Source: JADLGH01 sp964586675 (GTDB lineage: Bacteria > Desulfobacterota_D > UBA1144 > Nemesobacterales > UBA2774). From it: a DNA stretch of 64,000 nucleotides. The notes under the pieces are model-generated. The model worked only from the letters and a program-made list of their open reading frames with translations, did no database searches and had not been told where the DNA came from. The stretch spans positions 1 to 64,000 of the forward strand of contig CAZPHQ010000011.1 of NCBI GenBank assembly GCA_964586675.1, in the 5' to 3' direction. Shown one piece after another: positions 1 through 8,212 of the stretch (its first letter is position 1; every line of letters starts with the position of its first letter). Made by a program: the position numbers and the translations under genes.

Positions 1-196
1 AGCCAAGGGCTCTCGATTCCTCACTCGCTCGAAATCGTAGTTCAGGATGACAAATGAGAACAACTGGATTCCCGCCCGGCTTCGGCGCGAGCCTTCGCCG
101 CGGCAAGTAAACGCATTCGGGAATGACATATTCAAACAGACAGAGAAAGAAGAAATGTGTGAAGAAAACGAAGGTTTAAAATAAAAAAGGCAGGTA
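1..196. repeat. Intergenic stretch with a degenerate dyad, no gene seen
   Basis: No coding frame is visible. The arms ATTCCCG (68-74) and CGGGAAT (118-124) form a long-range inverted repeat around a GC-rich core, and the right arm lies inside the small palindrome CATTCGGGAATG. The look is that of the interspersed GGATTCCCG...CGGGAATGACA units common in environmental genomes. Only one copy is present here, so the repeat call rests on resemblance. Confidence 0.3.
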
Positions 197-1264
197 TCAC
201 TCGGCCGGAACAGAAAAGGTTTCGAGCTCTTTCACGAGCTCGTCCACGATATCCCCTTCCTTAAACGAGCGCACGAGCTTCCCGTCTTTATAGAGCATAC
301 CCTTACCGCGCCCGCCGGCTATGCCTATGTCGGCTTCCGACGCCTCCCCCGGCCCGTTCACTACGCAGCCGAGTATGGCGACCTTAATCGGCCTCGGGAG
401 ATCGAGGCCCACGATTCTGCCTTCGACGTCCTTCACAAGCTTCATGAGGTCGATTTCGAGCCTTCCGCAGCCCGGGCAGGAAATGAGCTCGATGCCGTTC
501 TTCCTGAGCCCGAGCGACTTCAGGATGTTGAGCCCGACGGCTATCTCGTCCCTCGGATCGCCTGTAAGCGAAACCCTTATAGTATCGCCTATTCCGTCGG
601 CCAGTAGCGTGCCGATGCCGATGGAAGATTTGATAGTCCCTAGCTCGTAAGTGCCCGCCTCCGTCACGCCCAGGTGAAGGGCGTATTCCGTCCTCTCCGC
701 GAGGAGCCTGTAGGCGGCTATCATCTTCTTCACGTCCGTCGATTTCACGGAAATTTTTATGTCTCTGAAATCGAAGTCCTCGAGTATGGAAACGTGCCTC
801 ATCGCGCTCTCGGCGAGGGCCTCGGCAGTCGGGGAGCCGTGCTTCTTTAGAATGTCCTTTTCGAGTGAGCCTGAATTGACGCCGATCCTTATCGGTATGC
901 CCCTTTCCTTAACGGCGTCGACGACAGCCTTGATCCTGTACTTCGCGCCGATGTTGCCGGGGTTTATCCTCATCCCGTCGACGCCCTGCTTCACAGCTTC
1001 GAGGGCGAGCTTGTAGTCGAAGTGTATGTCGGAAACTATGGGTATGCGGACCTGCTTCTTGATGCTTCCGAGGGCCTTCGCGGCCTCCATGTCGGGGACG
1101 GCAAGTCGCACTATATCGCAGCCGGCCTTTTCGAGGCCCCTTATCTGAAGGACTGTCGCGGTAACGTCCCTCGTGTCGGTCTTCGTCATCGACTGAACCG
1201 TCACAGGGGCTCCGCCGCCCACCTTCACGCCGCCCAGATTTATCTGCCTCGAATTCCTTTCCAT
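197..1264 (-). CDS. ispG: 4-hydroxy-3-methylbut-2-en-1-yl diphosphate synthase (GcpE/IspG)
   Basis: This is the penultimate enzyme of the MEP isoprenoid pathway. It reductively opens MEcPP to HMBPP with a [4Fe-4S] cluster in the cytosol. The 355-residue length is typical of the bacterial single-TIM-barrel form. The C-terminal cluster domain shows CPGC (Cys263, Cys266), Cys300 in LGCVVNGPGE and the ligand-type Glu307, all in the expected order. The N-terminal barrel opens with the family-typical VGGGAPVTVQSMTKTDT stretch. The gene lies 88 bp downstream of the topA start side on the same strand, with a weak TTGACA (1307-1312) as a possible -35. No Shine-Dalgarno sequence is seen before the ATG. 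Confidence 0.97.
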   Translation of the reverse strand: MERNSRQINLGGVKVGGGAPVTVQSMTKTDTRDVTATVLQIRGLEKAGCDIVRLAVPDMEAAKALGSIKKQVRIPIVSDIHFDYKLALEAVKQGVDGMRINPGNIGAKYRIKAVVDAVKERGIPIRIGVNSGSLEKDILKKHGSPTAEALAESAMRHVSILEDFDFRDIKISVKSTDVKKMIAAYRLLAERTEYALHLGVTEAGTYELGTIKSSIGIGTLLADGIGDTIRVSLTGDPRDEIAVGLNILKSLGLRKNGIELISCPGCGRLEIDLMKLVKDVEGRIVGLDLPRPIKVAILGCVVNGPGEASEADIGIAGGRGKGMLYKDGKLVRSFKEGDIVDELVKELETFSVPAE

Positions 1265-1327
1265 ATCGGGTTAAAACACTATCAAGCTTAGTTGATATTT
1301 TTTCGGTGTCAACAATCCTCGAGGGCC

Positions 1328-1346
1328 GGTTAATTCAAAATTAACC
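1328..1346. terminator. AT-rich stem-loop between topA end and ispG start
   Basis: Perfect 8-bp arms GGTTAATT (1328-1335) and AATTAACC (1339-1346) with a CAA loop lie 7 nt past the topA stop codon. There is no U-run directly after the stem on the topA transcript, so it may slow or protect the 3' end rather than act as a classical terminator. Confidence 0.35.
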
Positions 1347-1352
1347 CGCGCT

Positions 1353-3632
1353 TTAGCTCACAGCCGCCGGCTGATCCCCGCCCTTCTTTTTCCCGCCCGG
1401 TTTTCCGTTGGCCTTTGCGTCGACAGGATTCCCGTTCTCGTCGAGGCCCTTGATATTCCGGCACTTGGGATAGCCCGTACACCCGAGGAACTTCCCGTAG
1501 CGCCCCTTCCTCTCGGCCATCGGCTTCCCGCACTTCTCGCACTTTATATCTTCCCTGAGGACAGGCTCTTCCTTCTCGATTATCTTGATGTTGCCGTCGG
1601 GGTCGAGCTCGAAGGCCTTTGCGTTCTTGCAGTCGGGGTAACCGGAGCATGCGAGGAACTCGCCTCTCCTGCTTCGCTTTATGAGCATGGGCTTAGAACA
1701 CTTCTCGCACTTTATATCTTCCCTTAAAACGGGCTCGGCCTGCTCGATGACTTTAATGTTACCGTCCGGGTCGTATTCGAACGCCTTCGCGTTTTTGCAC
1801 TCCGGATATTTCGAGCACGAAAGAAACTCCCCTTTCTTGCCCCATTTGATTATCATGTCGGCGCCGCACTTGTCGCACTTTATATCCGTCGGAAGTCCGT
1901 CGCGCTTTAGGCTCTTCATCGAGTCCTGGGCGTTGTCGAGCCTCTCCGAAAAGCCTGTGTAAAAGCCGTTTAAAAGCTCGACCCAGTTGACGCTTCCTTC
2001 CTCTACGTTATCGAGCTTCTCCTCCATCTCGGCCGTGAACTGAACATCCATGATCTCCGGAAATCCCTGAATGAGAAGGTCGTTCACAGAGCAGCCGAGA
2101 AGAGTCGGCTTGAGCTTCTTCTTCTCCATCGTGACATACTGCCGCTCCTGGATCGTCGAGAGTATCGTCGCGTATGTCGACGGGCGGCCTATGCCCTTCT
2201 CTTCGAGTTCCTTCACGAGCGAGCTTTCAGTGAATCTCGGCGGCGGCTGAGTGAAGTGCTGCTTCCCTTCGAGGTTAAGAAGGTCGAGCTCCTCGCCCTT
2301 GGCGACGTCCGGGAGCTTCCGCATCTCTTCCTTTTCCTTCTCCTCTTCCTCGTCTTCCTTGCCTTCGAGGTAGACGGCCGAGAACCCGGGGAATTTAACT
2401 ATGGACCCCGTCGCCCTGAATACGCCCTTCCCCGCCGTTATCTCGAGCGTCGTCTGGTCGTAGACTATGGGCTGCATCTGGGAGGCGACGAACCTCTGCC
2501 ATACGAGCTTGTAGAGCTGATACTCGTCATCCGAAAGATACTGCTTCACGGAATCCGGCAGCTTGCTGACGTAGGTCGGCCTTATGGCCTCGTGCGCGTC
2601 CTGCGCGGATTTTTTGACTTTGTAGGTGTTCGCCTTCTCCGGGAGGTATTCGCCCCCGTAGGTTTGCTGTATAAGCTCCCTCGCCTCGGCGAGCGCGTTG
2701 TCGGATATCCTGACGGAGTCTGTCCTCATGTAGGTTATGAGACCGACCGGCCCCTCGCTCCCGAGGTCTATGCCCTCATAGAGCTTCTGCGCGATGGACA
2801 TCGTCTTCTTGACAGGGAACCGGAGCTTTCTCGAAGCCTCCTGCTGAAGCGTGCTCGTTATGAATGGAGGAAGCGCGTTTTTCTTCCTCTCCTTCCTTTC
2901 GATCGAGGTGACCGTGAATTTTTCGTTTTTGACGGAATCAACAATAGACTTCGCGTCCGCGCCGTTATCGACGCTTACCTTCTTTCCTTCGTACGTATGG
3001 AGTACGGCCGTGAAGGCGCTCTCGGGCGAGTCCTCATGCTTCTTCAGGAGAGACTCTATAGTCCAGTACTCTTCCGTCTTGAAGGCCTCGATTTCCCTTT
3101 CCCTCTCGACGACGAGCCTGAGCGCGACGCTCTGCACCCTTCCGGCGCTGAGCCCCTTCCTCACCTTCTTCCAGAGTATCGGGCTCACCTGGTAGCCGAC
3201 CAGCCTGTCGAGGATTCGCCTCGCCTGCTGGGCCTCGAACCTGTCCTGGCTGAGCGTCGTCGGATGCTCAATCGATTCCTTGACGGCCTTCTCCGTTATC
3301 TCATGGATGAGGACGCGGAGCGACTTGTCGCGGATGTCGAGCTTGTCGGCGATGTGCCAAGCTATGGCCTCGCCCTCGCGGTCGGGGTCTGATGCGAGAT
3401 ACACCCTCTCCGCCCCCTTGGCCGCCTTTTTGAGCTGGTTCAGGTACTTCGATTTTCCCTTTATCACCACGTACTGCGGATTAAAGTTGTTTTCAATGTC
3501 GACGCCGAGCTTGCTGCTCGGAAGGTCCACGAGATGACCCGAGGACGCTTCCACGTCAAAATTCCTGCCCATGAACTTCTTTATGGTCTTTGCCTTCGCA
3601 GGTGACTCGACGATAATAAGAGACTTAGCCAT
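1353..3632 (-). CDS. topA: DNA topoisomerase I with three C-terminal zinc ribbons
   Basis: Type IA topoisomerase that relaxes negative supercoils by a 5'-phosphotyrosine intermediate. The Toprim domain shows Glu9 and the acidic DPDREGE stretch (82-88). The catalytic tyrosine is Tyr301 in GLITYMRTDSVR. The last ~170 residues hold three CxxC...C-x-YPxC zinc ribbons (each begins IKCxKC), followed by a short Lys/Gly-rich tail. The 759-residue length fits. The start ATG is preceded by AGGAGG on the minus strand. In many bacteria dprA sits directly upstream of topA. Here dprA is also upstream on the same strand, but a 3.3-kb regulator-ugd-regulator cassette separates the two. Confidence 0.98.
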   Translation of the reverse strand: MAKSLIIVESPAKAKTIKKFMGRNFDVEASSGHLVDLPSSKLGVDIENNFNPQYVVIKGKSKYLNQLKKAAKGAERVYLASDPDREGEAIAWHIADKLDIRDKSLRVLIHEITEKAVKESIEHPTTLSQDRFEAQQARRILDRLVGYQVSPILWKKVRKGLSAGRVQSVALRLVVEREREIEAFKTEEYWTIESLLKKHEDSPESAFTAVLHTYEGKKVSVDNGADAKSIVDSVKNEKFTVTSIERKERKKNALPPFITSTLQQEASRKLRFPVKKTMSIAQKLYEGIDLGSEGPVGLITYMRTDSVRISDNALAEARELIQQTYGGEYLPEKANTYKVKKSAQDAHEAIRPTYVSKLPDSVKQYLSDDEYQLYKLVWQRFVASQMQPIVYDQTTLEITAGKGVFRATGSIVKFPGFSAVYLEGKEDEEEEKEKEEMRKLPDVAKGEELDLLNLEGKQHFTQPPPRFTESSLVKELEEKGIGRPSTYATILSTIQERQYVTMEKKKLKPTLLGCSVNDLLIQGFPEIMDVQFTAEMEEKLDNVEEGSVNWVELLNGFYTGFSERLDNAQDSMKSLKRDGLPTDIKCDKCGADMIIKWGKKGEFLSCSKYPECKNAKAFEYDPDGNIKVIEQAEPVLREDIKCEKCSKPMLIKRSRRGEFLACSGYPDCKNAKAFELDPDGNIKIIEKEEPVLREDIKCEKCGKPMAERKGRYGKFLGCTGYPKCRNIKGLDENGNPVDAKANGKPGGKKKGGDQPAAVS

Positions 3633-3998
3633 TCAACCTCCTGCTTTCCTCGAATGCGTTACTGTTAAATCTAATCACAACCCTTCCGCTGTCAAATTTA
3701 TTCGGCCGGGTCGTGTGGCATTTTACCTGAATTAATAATTATTCAAATGTTTAGATGCTCGGGCCGCCGTTTCGGGCTCGGAGAAAGCTCATGTACCCTA
3801 GAAACCCCGCTTATCCGACTGTCTACACCAGAAAATGTGACATATTTTGTCCTTTATCTATCTACCTATGCCGTCTTTTGGCAGCGGCTACCCAGGAACG
3901 ACCCTTTTTACATTCTCCGGACGGTAAATCCGTTTCCAGTTGTCCGTCCGTAACTCTATATAAATACTCGGATATTGAGCCCGCTCTGGAGGATGACG
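3633..3998. other. Intergenic region between topA and the first NarL-type gene
   Basis: These 366 bp carry no convincing gene. A 68-codon frame at 3747-3953 has low-complexity composition and no ribosome binding site. The stretch is AT-richer than its surroundings. A GTGACA at about 3838 could be a -35 for the downstream regulator, but the -10 candidates are poor. Confidence 0.5.
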
Positions 3999-4658
3999 AT
4001 GAAAACATCTTGTATTGAACCTTTCGGCACGGTTATTGCCACTTACTGGCAAGGAAAAAGAATGGCTAAAACATACAGGATAGCGCTCGTATCGAGCTCG
4101 AAGCTCTTTTTAGACGGCCTCAGGAAAATCATGGAGTTCGAGGCCGATATAGAAGTCGCGGCCGAGGTATCGGACCCGAAAGCCCTCGGGGACATGGTGC
4201 GCAGAGACGAGCCCGACTTCATTTTCGTCGATAACAGGGAGAGGGAGTTCGACGTCGACGGACTCGTTGCCGGGGACGGCTTTAAATCGAAGGCCATTCT
4301 CTTCACACAGTCCGGAGGAAGCGAGCCCGACACGGAAAAGGTCATCAACGTCAACTTCGAAACTACGACGAGCGAGCTCGTCGGCATTATCAGGAACGGC
4401 GGGGGAAAGAAACAACCCGTAATTAATCCCGGCCATAAAAAACCCGAGTTCAAAAGGATCACAAGGACAGAATTCAGGATAATCCAGCTTATCGCCGCAG
4501 GTGAGAGTAACCGTGAAATCGCGCGAAAGCTAGGAAGCAGCGAGAAGACCGTCAAGGCCCACATCACGAGCATATTCGAGAAGCTCGGCCTCGACAACCG
4601 TTACCAGCTCATGGTCTACGGAAAGAGGAATTTGATGGACGGAGACGCCGAGGCTTAA
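3999..4658 (+). CDS. Orphan NarL/LuxR-type response regulator with degenerate receiver
   Basis: A two-domain transcription regulator: an N-terminal receiver-like fold and a C-terminal LuxR helix-turn-helix (ITRTEF...GESNREIARKLGSSEKTVKAH). Two starts are possible. ATG 3999 has a strong GGAGG 6 nt upstream. ATG 4062 (MAKTYRIALV) follows AAGGAAAAAG and gives a 198-residue protein matching the usual receiver start. Counted from 4062, the phospho-acceptor Asp is kept (Asp57, FIFVDN). The acidic pair that binds Mg2+ is replaced by serines (LVSSSK), and the conserved receiver Lys is absent. Phosphorylation-independent action is therefore likely. No histidine kinase is nearby. The gene converges on ugd with a 4-bp overlap of stop codons. 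Confidence 0.88.
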   Translation: MKTSCIEPFGTVIATYWQGKRMAKTYRIALVSSSKLFLDGLRKIMEFEADIEVAAEVSDPKALGDMVRRDEPDFIFVDNREREFDVDGLVAGDGFKSKAILFTQSGGSEPDTEKVINVNFETTTSELVGIIRNGGGKKQPVINPGHKKPEFKRITRTEFRIIQLIAAGESNREIARKLGSSEKTVKAHITSIFEKLGLDNRYQLMVYGKRNLMDGDAEA

Positions 4659-5959
4659 TTCCCTATCCCTATACCGTAATACTTAAACCCTTCGCGCGAG
4701 AGTCTTTTAGGATCGTAGAGATTCCTGCCGTCGAAAATGACGTGCCCCTTCATGAGCTCTTTCATGGCCTGAAAATCGGGCTGGCGGTACTCGTTCCATT
4801 CGGTGCATATGACGAGCGCGTCGGCGTCCCTGCACGCATCGTAGTTGGATTCGCCGCAATAAATTTTTTCCCCGAGGTGACGCTTCGCGTTCTCGAGCGC
4901 GACAGGGTCGTGCGCCACTACCTCCGCGCCGCTCGAAACGAGCCTGTCTATAACGTAGAGCGACGGCGCTTCACGGATGTCGTCCGTTTCGGGCTTGAAG
5001 GAAATGCCCCACACTCCAAACCTCTTGCCTGCGAGATTCCCGCCGAAGTGCCTCTCTATCTTCCTCCAGAAGAGCTCTCTCTGGGTCTGGTTGACTTCGT
5101 CCGTCGCCCCGCAGAGCCTGAGCTCGTATCCGTGGCCCGAGGCCGTATTTATAAGCGCCTTCACGTCCTTCGGGAAGCAGGACCCGCCGTACCCGATGCC
5201 CGGAAAGAGGAAATGCCTCCCGATACGGTTATCCGACCCGACGGCCTTTCTCACGTCGGATATGTCGGCCCCTACGAGCTCGCAGAGGTTGGCTATCTCG
5301 TTCATGAAGGAGATCCTCGTGGCGAGCATTGCGTTGGCGGTGTATTTTGCAAGCTCGGAAGACCTTATCGATACCACTATCGCCCTGTCGCCCGAGCGCA
5401 TGAAGGAAGAATAGAGCTCTCTTAGTATCTCCCCGACCGACGGCTTGTCGACGCCTATTATCACCCTGTCAGGCTTCATGAAATCGTCGATGGCGGCGCC
5501 TTCCTTTAAGAACTCCGGGTTCGAGGCGACGTCGAACTCGACGTCCGTAATATTCCTGATCTCTTCCCTCACCATCTCCGTTGTGCCTACGGGGACGGTG
5601 CTCTTTGTCACGATTATCTTGTAGTCGTTAATATGCTCGCCTATGGAGCGGGCGGCGGCCACGACGTAACGCATGTCGGCCGAGCCGTCTTCGTTGGGCG
5701 GGGTGCCGACGGCGATGAGAATGATGAGGGAATTCTGGACGCCATACGCTATATCACTCGTAAAATGAAGGCGGCCTTCCTTAAGGTTCTTTTTAACGAT
5801 GTCGTCGAGCCCGGGCTCGTAAAACGGAACTCGCCCCTCTTTCAGGCTCTGAATCTTGTTCTCGTCGATGTCGACACATATAACGTTGTTTCCGCTCCCC
5901 GAAAGGCAAGCGCCCGTTACCAGCCCTACATACCCCGTGCCGATCACACATACTTTCAT
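4655..5959 (-). CDS. ugd: UDP-glucose 6-dehydrogenase
   Basis: Oxidises UDP-glucose to UDP-glucuronate with two NAD+, supplying precursors for surface polysaccharides or modified lipid A. The N-terminal Rossmann domain begins MKVCVIGTGYVG (GxGxxG at 7-12). The catalytic cysteine is Cys261 in GYGGSCFPKD, and the C-terminal NDP-sugar domain follows with DIREAPS. The 434-residue length is standard. AAAGGAG precedes the ATG. The gene is flanked on both sides by degenerate NarL-type regulators (3999-4658 and 6110-6784), with no other polysaccharide gene beside it. Regulation of ugd by one or both is an inference from position only. Confidence 0.97.
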   Translation of the reverse strand: MKVCVIGTGYVGLVTGACLSGSGNNVICVDIDENKIQSLKEGRVPFYEPGLDDIVKKNLKEGRLHFTSDIAYGVQNSLIILIAVGTPPNEDGSADMRYVVAAARSIGEHINDYKIIVTKSTVPVGTTEMVREEIRNITDVEFDVASNPEFLKEGAAIDDFMKPDRVIIGVDKPSVGEILRELYSSFMRSGDRAIVVSIRSSELAKYTANAMLATRISFMNEIANLCELVGADISDVRKAVGSDNRIGRHFLFPGIGYGGSCFPKDVKALINTASGHGYELRLCGATDEVNQTQRELFWRKIERHFGGNLAGKRFGVWGISFKPETDDIREAPSLYVIDRLVSSGAEVVAHDPVALENAKRHLGEKIYCGESNYDACRDADALVICTEWNEYRQPDFQAMKELMKGHVIFDGRNLYDPKRLSREGFKYYGIGIGN

Positions 5960-6109
5960 ACAGGCTTCTCCTTTATTTCACGGTTCTCCGGCGCCGCCCG
6001 GGCGATGAAACTCTCTCCCCGGGGAAGGTCCGTATTAAATTTAGAGCCGTCCGGCGTTAAATCAAGCGGTAACCAGTGCGGGCGCGCAATCTCCTCCAGC
6101 CCGGCCGCA

Positions 6110-6784
6110 TCAGTTTACCAGCCCGTGGCGGAAGCCGAACAGTATCAGCTCCGAGCGGTTCTTGACCTTGAGCTTCTTGAAAACCTTGTAGAGGTGGAAT
6201 TTGACAGTCTTTTCGCTTATATAGAGCTCGTCGGCCACATCCTTGTTCGTGTAGCCGTTGAGGACAAGCTTTATTATCTTGATCTCGGTCTCGGTAAGGT
6301 CGTAAATCTCCCCCTTGCTCCTGACGGTCTTGGTCGGATACGCTGTCCCGTCGAGCACCTTGCCCATGAGCTTCCTCTCGACCCAGAGCTCCCCGTTGTA
6401 AACGGCGTTCACCGATTTTACGAGGTGCTTCGAATCCGTGTCCTTCACGAGATACCCCCTGACGCCCGACCTTATGGCGTTTATCAGAAGGTTTTCGTTG
6501 TAATCGTTGTCGATTATCAGGATGACCTTAGCCCCCTTGTTCTTCTTCATGAGGTTGAGGATTCGGGTGAGATTGAGCCCCCTTAGCTCTACGTCGAGGA
6601 GGAGTATGTCGAATTCGAATTCCTCGCACGACTGTATGAGGTCTATCAGGTTCGAGACCTTCGCCACGACGCCGATCTCGCCGCCGTCTTCGAGTATCTT
6701 CGATATGCCTTCCCTGAGGAGTGGGAAATGGCAGGCGACTACAGTTTTTATGAGCTCTCCGTTGCTGTTCTTTTCCTGAGACAT
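6110..6784 (-). CDS. Orphan NarL/LuxR-type response regulator with altered receiver
   Basis: A 224-residue regulator counted from ATG 6784 (MSQEKNSNGE). A TTG-initiated extension to 6850 has a Cys/Arg-rich, unlikely N-terminus. The receiver keeps the acceptor Asp64 (LLLDVE) and Lys114 (GYLVKD). It lacks the N-terminal acidic pair (VVACHF), and Asp92 stands where Thr/Ser is usual (LIIDND). The C-terminal HTH (LTETEI...YTNKDVADELYISEKTVKFH) is intact. Its HTH and C-terminal tail resemble those of the regulator at 3999-4658, so the two look like diverged duplicates. A good sigma70-type promoter wrapped in an inverted repeat lies upstream (6875-6914), suggesting autoregulation. Confidence 0.88.
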   Translation of the reverse strand: MSQEKNSNGELIKTVVACHFPLLREGISKILEDGGEIGVVAKVSNLIDLIQSCEEFEFDILLLDVELRGLNLTRILNLMKKNKGAKVILIIDNDYNENLLINAIRSGVRGYLVKDTDSKHLVKSVNAVYNGELWVERKLMGKVLDGTAYPTKTVRSKGEIYDLTETEIKIIKLVLNGYTNKDVADELYISEKTVKFHLYKVFKKLKVKNRSELILFGFRHGLVN

Positions 6785-6874
6785 TCGAAGTTCCGCCCTT
6801 CCGTGGGCTCCCCGCGGCGAGAGCGGGAAACAGGATATACACCGATCCAATTATCTATATGTATATCTGAACTA

Positions 6875-6937
6875 ATTACAATACCAAAGTCTTAAAATGT
6901 CAACATACTTTGGTTATAAAAGGTGTAAGACTAAAGT
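6875..6937 (-). promoter_or_regulatory. Promoter of the NarL-type gene with ACCAAAGT dyad
   Basis: On the minus strand, TTGACA (6898-6903), a 17-bp spacer and TGTAAT (6875-6880) make a near-consensus promoter. The perfect dyad ACCAAAGT (6883-6890) and ACTTTGGT (6907-6914), separated by 16 bp, brackets the -35 box, one arm lying in the spacer and one just upstream. A third related site, ACTAAAGT, lies at 6930-6937 at about the same 23-24 bp spacing. This is a typical geometry for a repressor or autoregulator. Confidence 0.6.
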
Positions 6938-6947
6938 AAGCGTCTCT

Positions 6948-8054
6948 CTAAAACCTTCTGCTAAAGAACTTACCCGTATGCTGGAGGGCGTGGCCGTCGA
7001 GTTCCAGCGAAAGGAGGATTGAAAGGACGCTCGAGGTTTCGAGGCCCGTGAGCCTTATGATCTCGTCTATATGCAGAGGGTCCCGCCCGAGGGCATCGTA
7101 AACGGCCTTCTCCTGCCCGGAAAGAGAAGGCGGTGGCTCAGGCGGCGCTTCGTCGCCCTGGCCGCTTTTACGAAGGTGCCTGAGCGCGTTTATTTCGCCG
7201 AGTATGTCATCGACCGTATGGACGAGCTTCGCGCCCCTTTTAATGAGCCAGTTCGGCCCCCACGAGAGCTTTCTGTCCACGTTGCCCGGGACGGCGAAGA
7301 CCTCCCTGTTCTGGTCGAGGGCGAACGAGGCGCTTATGAGGGAGCCGCTCTTTTCCGAAGCCTGCACCACGACGACGCCGAGGGAGATACCGCTCACGAT
7401 CCTGTTCCGCCTCGGGAAATTCTGGGGCTGGGGCGGCGTGCCTAAAAAGAACTCGGAAAGGACGGCCCCGTTTTCGGCGATGGATTCGTAGAGCTTTTTA
7501 TTCTCGGGCGGGTAGATGACGTCTACACCGGAGCCGAGGACGGCTATCGTGCGCCCTCCCTTCTTAAGCGCCGCCTCCTGCGCTATGGAATCTATGCCGC
7601 GCGCCATGCCGCTGACTACAGTGACACCGAGGGCGGCCAGCTCCCCGGCCAGGGTCTCCGTGACAGTACGGCCGTACTTATCCGGCAGGCGCGATCCGAC
7701 TATGGCTATAGCCGTTTCGTCTACCGGAAGGACTTCGCCGAGCGTAAAGAGATAGGGCGGCGGGTTATAGATGTTGTAAAGCTGGGAGGGATAGCCGGGG
7801 TCGTTAAGAGGCAGGAATCCGAAGCGGGATCTTTCAAGCTTTTCGACCTCGGCGTCCGCCTTGTCCCATTCGGAGAACGACTTTACCGCCTCCACGGCGC
7901 GCGGCGAAACGCCTTCGATCGACGTGAGCTCGCGCTCCGGGGCGCGGAACATCTCCCGGGCGCTCCCGTATCTTGAGCTCAGGATTTTAATCGCCGCGTG
8001 GCCGACGCCGCTTGCGAGCCCGAGGGCTATCCAGTACCTTGCATCCCCGTCCAT
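6948..8054 (-). CDS. dprA: DNA-processing protein DprA/Smf
   Basis: DprA loads RecA onto incoming single-stranded DNA in natural transformation, and related Smf proteins are near-universal. The 368-residue protein has an N-terminal helical SAM-like segment (about 1-75). A Rossmann-like DprA core follows (about 105-300), with VGSRLPDKYG, VVSGMARGID, the LGSGVDVIYPPEN motif and FPRRNRIVSG. A C-terminal winged helix (about 310-368, LHIDEIIRLTG) completes it. The start ATG has no Shine-Dalgarno sequence. TTGACT-N18-TATTAA ends only 9 nt before it, so the mRNA may be leaderless. dprA and topA have the same orientation and order as in many genomes but are separated by the ugd cassette. Confidence 0.96.
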   Translation of the reverse strand: MDGDARYWIALGLASGVGHAAIKILSSRYGSAREMFRAPERELTSIEGVSPRAVEAVKSFSEWDKADAEVEKLERSRFGFLPLNDPGYPSQLYNIYNPPPYLFTLGEVLPVDETAIAIVGSRLPDKYGRTVTETLAGELAALGVTVVSGMARGIDSIAQEAALKKGGRTIAVLGSGVDVIYPPENKKLYESIAENGAVLSEFFLGTPPQPQNFPRRNRIVSGISLGVVVVQASEKSGSLISASFALDQNREVFAVPGNVDRKLSWGPNWLIKRGAKLVHTVDDILGEINALRHLRKSGQGDEAPPEPPPSLSGQEKAVYDALGRDPLHIDEIIRLTGLETSSVLSILLSLELDGHALQHTGKFFSRRF

Positions 8055-8063
8055 GACTGTGAA

Positions 8064-8093
8064 TTAATAACCCCAAATCGCGGGCGCAGTCAA
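8064..8093 (-). promoter_or_regulatory. dprA promoter, predicted leaderless start
   Basis: Minus-strand TTGACT (8088-8093), 18-bp spacer, TATTAA (8064-8069), then 9 nt to the dprA ATG at 8054. The predicted transcription start falls 2-3 nt before the start codon, and no ribosome binding site is present. Confidence 0.5.
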
Positions 8094-8141
8094 GGAACGG
8101 AGGGCGGTCGGGGAAGGTACTCTCACTCACCCCCATCCCGG

Positions 8142-8164
8142 CCTTCCCCCTGGAAGGGGGAAGG
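8142..8164. repeat. 9-bp perfect hairpin in the dprA-MTH1187 gap
   Basis: CCTTCCCCC (8142-8150) and GGGGGAAGG (8156-8164) enclose TGGAA. There is no U-run on either side, so it is not a standard intrinsic terminator. Short intergenic hairpins of this composition are often dispersed repeats. Confidence 0.4.
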
Positions 8165-8212
8165 AAATGAGAAGAAAGACAGCAAGGGGATCAGAGAATA
8201 CGAAAACCGTCT

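Noticed and set aside
2256..3392. A 378-codon open frame antisense to topA
   Set aside because: It mirrors the codon structure of topA on the other strand, is rich in Leu/Arg/Glu from reverse codons, and has no ribosome binding site. GC-rich genes often show such frames.
3714..3732. A sigma54 promoter (TGGCAT...CTGAA) upstream of the first NarL-type gene
   Set aside because: The -12 element matches only 3 of 5 positions and the distance to the gene is over 260 bp.
3747..3953. Small frame in the topA-regulator gap
   Set aside because: No SD, no -10 at the right distance and no protein-like composition.
6785..6850. N-terminal extension of the second NarL-type regulator from a TTG
   Set aside because: It is Cys/Arg/Pro-rich, not receiver-like, and ATG 6784 starts at the family-typical place.
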